A stretch of 64,000 nt of DNA, taken from the NCBI GenBank assembly GCA_030295235.1, contig AP026141.1, forward strand, positions 248,001 through 312,000, in the 5' to 3' direction. Made by a program: the position numbers and the translations under genes. The notes under the pieces are model-generated. The model had not been told where the DNA came from. It saw only the letters and a program-made list of their open reading frames with translations, and did not search any database. Position 1 is the stretch's first letter; each line of letters starts with the position of its first letter. Positions 43,172 to 53,075 of the stretch are shown here, piece after piece. The stretch comes from Fistulifera solaris. Taxonomy: Eukaryota > Bacillariophyta > Bacillariophyceae > Naviculales > Stauroneidaceae.

Positions 43172-43183
43172 CACGTGACGTCA
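43172..43183. promoter_or_regulatory. overlapping E-box and CRE (CACGTGACGTCA)
   Basis: CACGTG (43172-43177) overlaps the palindrome TGACGTCA (43176-43183), and TTGACG follows directly. It lies between divergent genes, 164 bp from one ATG and 305 bp from the other. Such a composite bHLH/bZIP target is a plausible shared control site (inference). Confidence 0.45.
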
Positions 43184-43487
43184 TTGACGGATCCAATATA
43201 ATATTCTGAGTACCGTACTGTCTCACTGCGACGATTGCCTCACGACTGAGAAAACGCGCGAAGAGCGATCGTTTCCGACGTTTTCGTTTCGAAAAAAAAA
43301 ACTGGTCGCATACACTGGTGTGCATCAAAATGAAGAGCAGCGTTTCTTTATGAAAACGCCGAAGCAGTTTACAAAATCATGGGTCGACCATCCACGAAAG
43401 GAGGACACAATGTTCTCACAATTCGGTGGAGCCCCCGAATAACACGAAAGAATTACAGCAAACAACATCATCGTCAAAAGAGAGATC

Positions 43488-44225
43488 ATGGAGCATTACA
43501 TCCTCGTCAAGCAAATGCTGTTGATGCAGATCAAAGACACCTGCGTTGCTGAACTCATGGAGCAAGTTGGATCGAGTCAAAGACCGACCGAGATACTCGC
43601 CAGCATTAAAGCAAGCAACCGCCGTGACATTCACTCGAGCAGCCGAGGTCACTCCGAGAGCTTGTGCGATATGGAGCTGTCTTTGGATGACTCCAGCAGC
43701 GTGTCTTCCGACATTTCATTAACAAGCCCCGGGGAGTCACTAGATGTCTCCTACGTACGCGGTTACAATTACGATCTCCGTGATTACACGGAAGCCAAAC
43801 GCAAACATTCCTTGACGATTTACGTCTTTAGCAAGAATCGTCGTGCGGGTGAGTCGCTCTGGTTCCGCATCTGGCACAACGAATGCGATGATTTTCGTGA
43901 TGTTGAAGAAACAGAGATTTTCGACTATACTCAGCGTCTGATTGAGCTCGATCCGTCTCATTGCTTCTACGTCAAGACGATTGGATGCGGCGGCTACGAA
44001 TTCATTGAAATCTACGAGTCGGACCTCATCGATCGTGCTCTGCGTAATATCCTCGAGCGAGCAAAAGACCGAAATAATATCTTTCTTCCAAGCATCGAAA
44101 GGTTGACACGTGAACGATTGCGAGAGGAAAAACGGGAGAAAAGACGAGAACGCATGCAAAACAAAAAGGGAAAGCGAGGCTTCTGGGGCTTTGGCTTCTT
44201 GGGTTTGAAGAACATATCAGCTTAA
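43488..44225 (+). CDS. hypothetical protein, 245 residues
   Basis: This is an intact frame. The N-terminal ~45 residues are helical (VKQMLLMQIKDTCVAELMEQV). A Ser/Asp stretch follows, then a central segment with HSLTIYVFSKNRRAGESLWFRIWHNECDDF and FYVKTIGCGGYEFIEIYESD that looks like a compact alpha/beta domain. The C-terminus is strongly basic (REEKREKRRERMQNKKGKR) and ends in an aromatic patch (FWGFGFLGL). There is no signal peptide or membrane segment. I do not recognise the family. It shares a divergent promoter with the coiled-coil gene. Confidence 0.6.
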   Translation: MEHYILVKQMLLMQIKDTCVAELMEQVGSSQRPTEILASIKASNRRDIHSSSRGHSESLCDMELSLDDSSSVSSDISLTSPGESLDVSYVRGYNYDLRDYTEAKRKHSLTIYVFSKNRRAGESLWFRIWHNECDDFRDVEETEIFDYTQRLIELDPSHCFYVKTIGCGGYEFIEIYESDLIDRALRNILERAKDRNNIFLPSIERLTRERLREEKREKRRERMQNKKGKRGFWGFGFLGLKNISA

Positions 44226-44792
44226 AAATAAACAAGATCACCAAATAAAAAGAATAAGCGAATTAACTCATTGCATAGGCGGCATACTAAACAGAAAAGG
44301 TTCCATGACCATGACTTTTGGCATAATAGTTGTAACCTAGATACTCTCAGAGATGTCATCATGATCTCATCAAATATCTTTGTAATAGTCGATGTTCTGA
44401 GCAACATAGATAGAACCTAGCTTCAAATCTATCAAAGATAAGACCAGCTTCCACCTTGATTGCGACTGCTTTTATTAATCCGCGGACTCGATTGATCTGC
44501 TCGTCATTGCATAGCTGTTAATCATTTCAATGAGGCTACAAACTGCAGTTACGAGCATTCAGAACCCTTAAAGCGATCAAAAGGCTACGGCCATAGCTTC
44601 GCCGTTCTGCAAAACGAACTAAGATCACACCGGTTCTTGAAGTGAAAGCCCTATAGATTCTCGGTCAAGGCACATTTAAGTCACGGATCGCGCAAAGCGC
44701 AAAATAAACAGCGAGACGATGGCAAACAAATACGGAGTGTTGAAATTGAAAGAGGAGCCGTCACCTCTTTATTGAGTGTAAAACGCATAACG
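44226..44792. other. intergenic region
   Basis: There are 567 bp between two plus-strand genes. No repeat, RNA gene or supported coding frame was seen. Confidence 0.4.
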
Positions 44793-45549
44793 ATGAAACT
44801 GTCGTTGTGGTTAACTTTGTCTCTTTTGTTTCTGGATAGCAACGCCTTTGTCATGCGAGCCCGCAAGCCCCTTGCCTCTCTTTCTACAGACTCCGGTCGA
44901 TTGCATGCAAAAATGCAAGAAAAAGAACTACAAACGGAGCCGTTGCTGACTCAACGCCCGGATCCGTCGATATTGCTTTCCTCCAAAGACGACAATACGC
45001 AGCGATTGGGTTTCTTCGTCATTTTTGCGTCGGTATTATTGGGCACCGCGGGCTTTGTGCAAGTTCTCAATGGTCTCGAATCCATTTTGCCCACCGGCTG
45101 GTTTGCGACTTGGCGTAATTACACTTGGCCGATTCCCTTGGGCTTAATTTATTCCGTGGCCGGTGTTGCCCATTTCACCATGAAGAATAGTTTCGCCGCC
45201 ATTGTGCCGCCGCTGGGAACCTGGGGTGGTCTATGGATCGTTCCGGCACCCTTTTCCGAGAAGCTGGGTCTCTCCTATGCCGACTACCATACGTATTGGT
45301 CGGGCGTAGCCGAAATTGGATGTGGTGTAATGCTCATCGCAGGGGGGAGTAGGGGTACTTCCGGTGCAGATTCCGGCGTTTTTGCTGTTCTGTCTGACGA
45401 CAGCGGTAACACCGGCCAATATCTACATGGCCACTCACGATGTGCAAATGCCGGGAGCTCCTGCCGTACCGTATCCATCCGGTCACCTCATTCGCGGAGC
45501 CGCGCAATGCGTTCTTTTGGGGCTCTTTTGGAAGCTAGCTTTTCAATAA
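44793..45549 (+). CDS. DoxX-like membrane protein, plastid-type presequence
   Basis: Starting at ATG 44793, the signal peptide ([20 protein letters not shown]) ends in the diatom plastid A|F motif. Four or so hydrophobic segments follow ([69 protein letters not shown]). The end HDVQMPG... [17 protein letters not shown] matches the DoxX-like plan. The frame slips in the G6 run at 45342-45347: removing one G joins AGG to [13 protein letters not shown] and gives the stop at 45549. Without this the last 70 residues become Ser/Arg-rich. Function is unknown; it is probably an intrinsic plastid membrane protein. Confidence 0.72.
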
Positions 45550-45700
45550 GGAACACGTGCGGATAGACACATAAGCACGGTTCTTATTATTTACGAGTGA
45601 AGTAGGCCAGGCAACCTTCGTCAAAGCCGCTTGTTGAGCACCACCTGTAACTTTAAATTTACATAGCATTCTTTCTCGCGATATTCCCTTCGGTGGTTTC

Positions 45701-47725
45701 TTATGAAGCTTTACTTTTCGGGCAAGGAGTACAGCAATCGCATGACACCTTTTTCTTCGCATTGCAGTGGTCCGCTCGGATGGACAGTTGTTCGTTCCGT
45801 GTGGCGAGACCCGCCGTGCGTTTGACGCCAGTGTCTCTCTCCATGGCAGTAAAGCCCACAAGCTCGCAGATGGAAGCCGGAACCTGACCGGAGATTTCGT
45901 TCCCATCGATCAAAAGCTCGGTCAGGGCATCTCTCGACTGCCCGGGCTTAATATCCGGAAGTGTGCCATTTAGACGGTTGTTGCTCAAGTACAAGTCACG
46001 GAGCTTAGAACTGGTCAAATAGTTTCCAGGAATGGATCCTGTCAAAAAGTTATCGTTGAAGTACAGAGCGGAAATGGAGGGTATATCAAAGATTGTACGA
46101 GGAAGTTGTCCGGTGAAATAAGCATTCGAAAAGTCGGCGTATTCTAGCTTCTGAAAAGTACCAAACGCATCTGGAATGGAACCTGATAATGATGTTCCGT
46201 TCATTGACAGAATAACTAAGCGTCCGGCAAGACAACAGTGAGAGACCGAACTCTCAATGCACAACATAAGGAAGCATAGCGGGTTTTCAACGTACCGAGA
46301 TTAGAGAGACTCTTAAGCTCAGTAGGAATGGTTCCCTGGAATCCGTTGTCACCCAAACGAAGAGACTGAAGGCGCACAAGATTCCCGAGAGCGCTGCTGA
46401 TGGTTCCCGAGAACGTATTGTTTTCAATACGTAGGTCCACCAGGTTCGTATTGCCGTAAAACTCCTCGGGTATTGTCCCAGCCATCAAGTTATTAAATGC
46501 CAAGAAGTTGGTAAGATTCAACTTCCCAATTTCCGGTGGAATATTACCTGCGACCATATTATCGTAAAATACAAGGGATTCTGGGGTTGCATTGTGTGAC
46601 AAGACAAGCGTGAGCAAATGAGAGGGTGACAAAACAAAAAGCGATCCAATTTAAACGTACGAAGTTTGGTCGAATACATCAGAGACTTCGGAAGCGATCC
46701 TGTGATTTTGTTCCCAGCCACCCACAGCTTACGAAGTTCCGGAAGTGCATAGAAATCACTAATCATAGGACCAGTTAAATCGTTGTTGGAAACTTGATAG
46801 GATTCAAGCTGCGACCATTGCGATAATTTGTCGGGAAATGCTGGGCCCGTAAATTGGTTGTCCTCTAAATCTAGCAAGCGCAGTTCAGTCCATTCCACTA
46901 TCCCATTCGGCACCGTTCCCGACAAAGCGTTCTGATAGACACCAAACGATTCCATCGTATCGAGCAAACTTATCTCCTGGGGAAGTGTTCCTTGAAGATT
47001 ATTTTTGTCTGCGGAAGCATTTCATGCTGTAAGAACATTTTGACAAAGAGAATGCAAAGAAATCTCCCTGTATAACCACTCACCTAACGTAAGCTCAAAC
47101 ACTTTGTCTTCGAGATCACACGTGACTCCGTACCACGAACAATAGTTTTCATCCTTCAGCCAACCATCATTCTTGGTCCAATTGCTGCCGCCCGTCGCAT
47201 AGTAAAAGACCAATAACGAATACAGCTGAAGGGTCTGCGGCGGAGACCCGCAAGGATCCAAGGTACGCTTGAATGTAGTCAGCCACTGGAAGGCCTTACC
47301 TCGTGAGGTGGTAGGATCCTTCAAATTCGTCGTTGCGGCATTCTTGGACACGAGTTCCAACACCGCTTGGTTTTGAGGAAGCGACTCGCAAGTACTCGAC
47401 TCGCCAAAATCCATCGACATGGACATATCGTCTTCGGTTACCGATTCCTCCAGCATTTTCGACAAATCGTCGTGTACCGTCTCCAGCATGTGAGACAGAT
47501 CGTCACTACTACTTTGGCCGCCTTTCTTTTCATTTTTCGTGATGGGTGCGTTTCTATTGGAAACGAGTCCTGGTCTTCCCAAAAGTCGAGTGATGGCTTT
47601 GCATCATCATCTACTTTGAGATCATTTACGGAGATGGAATCTCTTCGTTTTCGCTGAAGTCCTTTGTCTTGACCGAAAACGATCGGAAGTAGAATCGGCC
47701 AGAAAAAGAAATTCCACCGTCTCAT
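45701..47725 (-). CDS. secreted LRR protein A
   Basis: Four exons are read from ATG 47725, with introns 47009-47083, 46581-46660 and 46216-46295, all in phase 1. The signal peptide (FFFWPILLPIVFG|QD) is followed by an acidic Ser/Met region. Next is the cap module (LYSLLVFYYATGGSNWT...WYGVTCD), which resembles the N-terminal cap of plant LRR receptors. About ten plant-type LRRs follow (L..L.L..N.LTG.IP), then the C-terminal cap ADHCNAKKKVSCDCCTPC. No membrane segment or kinase is present, so it is probably extracellular. One slip in the A5/T5 run at 47533-47537 must be bridged near the N-terminus (one base short). It is a paralogue of the LRR genes at 48437 and 53076. Diatom LRR proteins of this sort have no assigned ligand. 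Confidence 0.82.
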
Positions 47726-48436
47726 TTTGCGGATGGAGATTGTGTTGTAGCGTAATTAGCAGGTACTAAAGCTTTTACTTTTCGGTGTATGGATGATACG
47801 ATGAATGTCAAGAGGATGCACTCCGTCTATGGTTGTTATCGATAAGGCAAAGTGTTGGCAAGAAAAAGAGGAGGGAGATTTTGCAACGAGGTGCACCGAA
47901 AAATCGCAAAAGTAGACTTCGGATGAAATCTAGGTGCTCTTGGGCCTTTTTACGGTATGATTTTGTACTTTAATTTTCATACCACCCGTTTAGAACGTGT
48001 CGTACCGAAATAAGCCCTAACGCCGGATACGGAAAACAAACGGGTCGCCGAATTTTCCAGTCTACACTAAACGCTTACAATGACGACATTATTATAAGCT
48101 TTCAAGTAGCAGCAATGACTTTAATGACCACATCAATGCAAGCATCAATGACCTTCGATACTCGATACTGGAAAAAATGAAGGTGGGCTTCGCGGGCATT
48201 TTGGCTTTTGCGGCGTTATTTAGCATCCCTTTTTCTTTGTTGATGGCAAAGGTGACAAGATCTTGTGATTGATCTTCCATCCTTACCTCATATCTGGCGA
48301 TGATGATTCTTTGCACCACAAATTGCTCGAATTATCAAGTATTCAATAAGTAAAGATGTCACCGACGAAAGCACATTGCACAGCCATGTTTGTCGAAAGC
48401 ATATTATGAACAAAAAGTGCTAAATTATGATATTCT
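47726..48436. other. intergenic between LRR genes A and B
   Basis: There are 711 bp, with no supported gene or repeat. Confidence 0.4.
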
Positions 48437-50677
48437 TCAGGGCACTTCCGAGGAGCACGAGTCGCAGCAGTCACAAACAACTTCGGGAGGCTCGGAGCAG
48501 TGATCCGCCGTAAGCAGCGTCAATGCACCGGACACTCGTAGATCGCAAACGGAAGCAGGCATGACACCCTCGAGGCTATTGTTGTCCAGCAACAACTCGG
48601 TCAAGTTGCTCAGTTGACCCTGAACGATGGCTGGAATCGAACCGGTCAATGCATTGTCGTTCAAGAAAAGGTCGTAAAGCTCTGGCGCAGATGCATAATT
48701 TGCAGGAATGCTGCCCGTCAAGTCATTGCCATTGAAATACAACGCTTTGATTGTCGGGACGTCGAAAATACTGGCGGGCAATGTTCCAGTGAACAGGGCT
48801 TGCGAAAAGTCAGCGAATTCGAGGGCTGTAAAGGGTTCAAAGGCATCACGAATTGTTCCCGAGAGCGACGTTCCACCGACGGAAAGAATTGCTTTGTAAT
48901 GCGTGTAAAAAAAGGCATCAAAAGTCAGATTTGCTGAGACGGGATGATCTACGAGTACGTACGACAATTGTCTACTTACCCAGGTTAGAAAGACGAGTGA
49001 TTTCCGGAGGCAGCGTCCCAGTGAAACTATTTCCGGCTAGGCGAAGCGACTGAAGATAAGTGAGCTCACCAATGTCCGAGGCGACTGTACCCAGCAAATC
49101 ATTTCCTTCCAGTCGCAGGTCGACCAAGTATGTGTTGTTCCAAAACGGAGTAGGGATGGGCCCCGACAGCAGATTACTGTATGCTAGGAATTCCGTCAGA
49201 TTCAGCAAGCCGATTTCGGTTGGAATTTGTCCGGTAATGGCGTTGTTGTAGAAAATAAACGAATCTGAAAGAAGACGAAGAAATGAGCGACTTTCGTGTC
49301 AAATTATTACCCATTGACAATAGAGAACATGCATACTACGTACCAAGCCCCGCCGCTGACGAAATTGTTGTCGGGATGGAACCAACGACGGCATTGGCGG
49401 CTATCCATAGTTCCCGAAGCTGTTGCAGCTGTAAGAACGGGGCAGTCGCTAATTCACCCGTCAGGAGGTTGTTCGAGACGCGATAGACTTCCAAAGCCGT
49501 GAGTAGTGCCAGCGTTGTGGGGAATGCGGGTCCGATGAGTTGATTGTTTTCCACATCAATAAACTTCAAGTTTGGCCAGTTCAAAACAGCAGGAAGTGTG
49601 CCTGTCAAGTTATTGCTGAACGCACTCAAAACTTCGAGTGACTCAATCGCCCCCAGTTCGTTCGGTGGAGTGCCTTGAAGATTGTTGGAATCTGTTGAAA
49701 GTTTGGATATATTGTGAGCCCGTATTCGTGAGTCGAAACTCTCCAATCGAATGTCGTGCTTACCTAGTGCGATCTCGGTCACATCTCCATCCGCGTTACA
49801 AGTGATCCCATACCATTCACAATAGTCAGGCGTCACTAACCAGCCAGTGTTGTTCGTCCACGTAGCTCCCTCTGTAGAAAAGTACAGAACAATTAAGCTG
49901 TATAGACTCAGACTTTTGGCGGGGTCACCACACAACTCTGTTGCTGATGTATTCGTTGTATTACCCATCCAACGGTAGGCAGCGCCCTGGGGAGTCGACT
50001 CGTCTTCAATCAGACTGGAATTCGACACGGTCAAAAGGACATTCAAAAGTGCCGGATCCCGCAATAGAAAGTCGCAGTTGTCATTCGGTACGGGTGTCGC
50101 ACTTGCCCGATCGGGTGTCGGCGCCAGTGTCGGCGTCGACGTTCGATTGCTGGGCACCACCGTCGCCGGGGGGTACCGGCGCTACAGTAGTGAGATTGCT
50201 GGACACGGGCGACGCCGTCGTCTCTGTCGCAGGTGCAGAAGTGAAAGTACTTGCGACGGGTGCGACAGTAGTGGACGTTACGGGTCCAGAAGTGGGTGCA
50301 CTGACAGAGGACGGGGCACTGGGAATCGGATCGACCACCGGTGGGAGGGTCGGCGCGGAGACGGGTGCTACAGGTGTAACACTGGCCATTGTAGGCACAG
50401 GTGCCATCGGAGAGGGACTAGGTTGCACAGGCGTCCCTGTTGTCATAGACATGGACATGCTCGTGATATCTTCGAGAAACCGATCGAAAGCCAAGCGGTG
50501 ATCACTGGTGAAATCTTGCCCCTTGTCCCAGAAACTGGAATGAGTGATCTTGTTCTCAGCTTGCGCAATCGGGATGACAGCATTGCGCTTTCGTCGAATC
50601 TTCAAGTTAGTCTCGGAGTTGACCATTGCGAACAAGGTCGAGCACAGAACAACAAGAAACAGGCTCATTTTTTGCAT
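48437..50677 (-). CDS. secreted LRR protein B
   Basis: Four exons are read from ATG 50677, with introns 49692-49763, 49265-49343 and 48892-48979 at the same positions and phase as in LRR gene A. The signal peptide (SLFLVVLCSTLFAMVNS) is followed by a ~100-residue Pro/Ser/Thr/Val stalk (PVAPVSAPTLPPVV...). Next come the cap (LYSLIVLYFSTEGATWT...WYGITCN), the LRRs, and the Cys cap ADHCSEPPEVVCDCCDSC. The stalk would be O-glycosylated in a secreted protein (inference). The frame slips in the G6/C6 run at 50168-50173: removing one base joins APVPP to ATVVPSNRTS. Its shared intron set makes it the closest relative of gene A. Confidence 0.82.
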
Positions 50678-51286
50678 CAATACACGTCGTCGTGAAAAGA
50701 ACGAAAACTCGAGATGAATACAACTCAACTGTTCCTCTCTTACGACTCTAATAAGGAGTCCTATTGCTTGCAGAATGAGATGCTTGTAACGGATAGGATA
50801 TACGAGACTAAAGCTTTGTTCTGTGTTTTGCCTCTCGGTGAACAAAAATTTGGGTGAAGTGTGCAACTCCTCCGTTTCTGTTCGGCATATTTCCTCCTTC
50901 CAGTATCTCGTAAAGTGAACTATCTTTCGCGCCAGTCGGGACACAATGGCCATAGTAACCTAGTTCAACTACCCGTAATAATCAGTTATTTAAGGTCAAA
51001 CAATTTTTACAAATAAGATTTCGTCATGGCGGGAGTTTTCGGCTCATTCGTAAGACGGAATGAGGGACAGACGAAAAAATGGGGGTATCCGAGACTCTCT
51101 CCTCGCGATGATTTTCACGATGCTTTTTTTCCCACCGACGCGTCTTTGGTCGTCGCTTTTCCTTCGTTCAATCTGTCTATGAATACTATTATAAGCGCCA
51201 AACATAAACAGTTTTGAATATAAATTACAAAAAGAAAGTCTTAGACGAACTTGAATGGATTTTACGTCAGCAAAGACGTCGGAAGA
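50678..51286. other. divergent promoter region
   Basis: There are about 610 bp between LRR gene B and HUS1. No repeat or RNA gene was seen. Confidence 0.4.
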
Positions 51287-52254
51287 ATGAGATTCAAAGC
51301 CAAACTCGCACCCGAACAAGTATCATTGCTCTATTCCGTAATCGTACCACTGGCGCGTCTTTCTTCGAGCGCTTCCGAGACAAGCGCATGGGCGCGAAAT
51401 GGAAGTATTTTGTACATGGATTCGGATCGATTTTCTATATCTTGCAAAGGACGGTCACAGAGACGGACGGAATTTCCTGCTTCGCGGAATTCCGTGCGGC
51501 AGAAGGCATTTTCTTAGAGCATCGCATCGAAAGTGTGGCGGAGAACAATGGGATTTTGATGGAAATTGACTTGGGGCAGTTGAAATTAGCCCTTCAGTCG
51601 GTGTGTGCGAACAGCATGAACTCGTCCGAACGAGGTACGATCGAAGCCGCGTACAATCTCGACGAACGATCCGCCGTATTTAAGCTAGCGAAGCGAAATA
51701 ACATGGCGTGTCTGTGCATTGAAGCACTTTCGGCTTCTAAAATTCAAGTGCATCATGCCGTTCCGGTGCGGATTCTACGTGTCACAGACAAGCAACAATA
51801 TATGCCGCCCATGATTGACGATCCGACCGTCAAATTGCAAATTGTGGCGCCGCATCAAGTGCAAACACGACCTTTACGGACTATATTGGAAAATATGCGC
51901 ACCATGGAGACGGCACGGAGTACCCACCCGACGGTTCTGGTATACGGCAATCAGCAAAGTGGCGAATTAACGATTAGTTTAGAATCTGAGGGGGCGTCCA
52001 TTCGCGCCTATTTTGCGGATGTTGCCCCCGCTGCCACGGCGGATCCCGAAAAGTACGAATGTACCGTCAAAGTCGACGCGCGGAAGCTTTCCGCTGCTTT
52101 GCAATGGCAGCAGCAGCCTCAGTACATTTCGTCGGCGCTGTTGGGGCTGTTGGAGAACCAGCAATTGATACTACACGTCAGCTTGGAACCCGCAGGGGTT
52201 GGGTTTTTCACCTATTACGTTCCTGTTCACTATTTATCGAAAGAAGCGGACTGA
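51287..52254 (+). CDS. HUS1: HUS1 checkpoint clamp subunit
   Basis: The product begins MRFKAKLAPEQVSLLYSVI, the typical HUS1 start. It continues with the sliding-clamp pattern ILYMDSDRFSISC, CFAEFRAAEGIFLEHRIES, EIDLGQLKLALQS, VPVRILR and the second half (YECTVKVDARKLSAAL), closing with FTYYVPVHYL. HUS1 forms the 9-1-1 ring with RAD9 and RAD1 that signals DNA damage to ATR. A frame slip lies between about 51455 and 51468 (one base short) in the loop before DGISCF. Reading continues in the next frame to the stop at 52254 with unbroken family similarity. No introns. Confidence 0.82.
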
Positions 52255-53075
52255 TTTTGTACTCGCTCGTCGCATTGTGTATTTACTAACTTTCATAGGT
52301 CCTTCATACTTTGGAAAAATGCCACTCATTCTTGCAACTTGTCATCATCTTGCAATCACAACTTACTATTAGGGGTTTCTGAAGCTCATTAGTCAAGTAG
52401 GGCTGCTAAAGGGTGCCGTACTTAACTTTGGGATCATGTTTGAAAGGCTGCGGTCGAGCATTCATGGCTATAATGATCACTATCCATTCGAATGTACTCC
52501 GTTTTTCGCAGCCACGACTAAATCAGTCATGAAACAAAAAAGCAAAAGACAGCGAACGGCGAATAAAGGTTAACAAATAAGTGAGCAAGATGTATCGTCA
52601 GGTGCAACAGCTAGTCCTACTTCACTACCAAAATACCAGCCTCATTTGAAAAACATCATGTGATAATAAAGCGCGTCGACAAGAAGCGTTTATTCAAGCA
52701 ATCAAGCATAAAGTTTAACGTCTAACCTTCGCACGCTGTTGTAAACATGCCGTCTCTACGGTTTTGAACCATTTATTGTTATGTTCCCGTTGAGACATTT
52801 CATTTATGTCCATCAAACCAAGGAAATAACACGCATCAAACGCCAGCCGAGCCCAAAAACTCTCACCCTCACTGGTTGATAGAACGAAAATCCATGCGTT
52901 GAGAATGAATTGTCGACACTTTGAGAGTCAAGGCATAAACAAGTCTTGTAGAAAAGATTCTTTTGAAAGTAGAATTGCCGATTTTGTTGACTAGCTCAAC
53001 AGAGTCTCTTGATTCGTATCCTTCGTTAATTTTTGACCATTTGTATCACTGCATCCGCATGTTTGTGCAACCACC
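52255..53075. other. intergenic region
   Basis: There are 821 bp with no supported gene. It contains one copy of the dispersed hairpin-box element. Confidence 0.4.
52475..52535 (-). repeat. dispersed hairpin-box element, copy 5 (diverged)
   Basis: On the minus strand TTTCATGACTGATTTAGTCGTGG is followed by GTACATTCGAATGGATAGTGATC. It is the least well matched of the copies listed. Confidence 0.5.
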
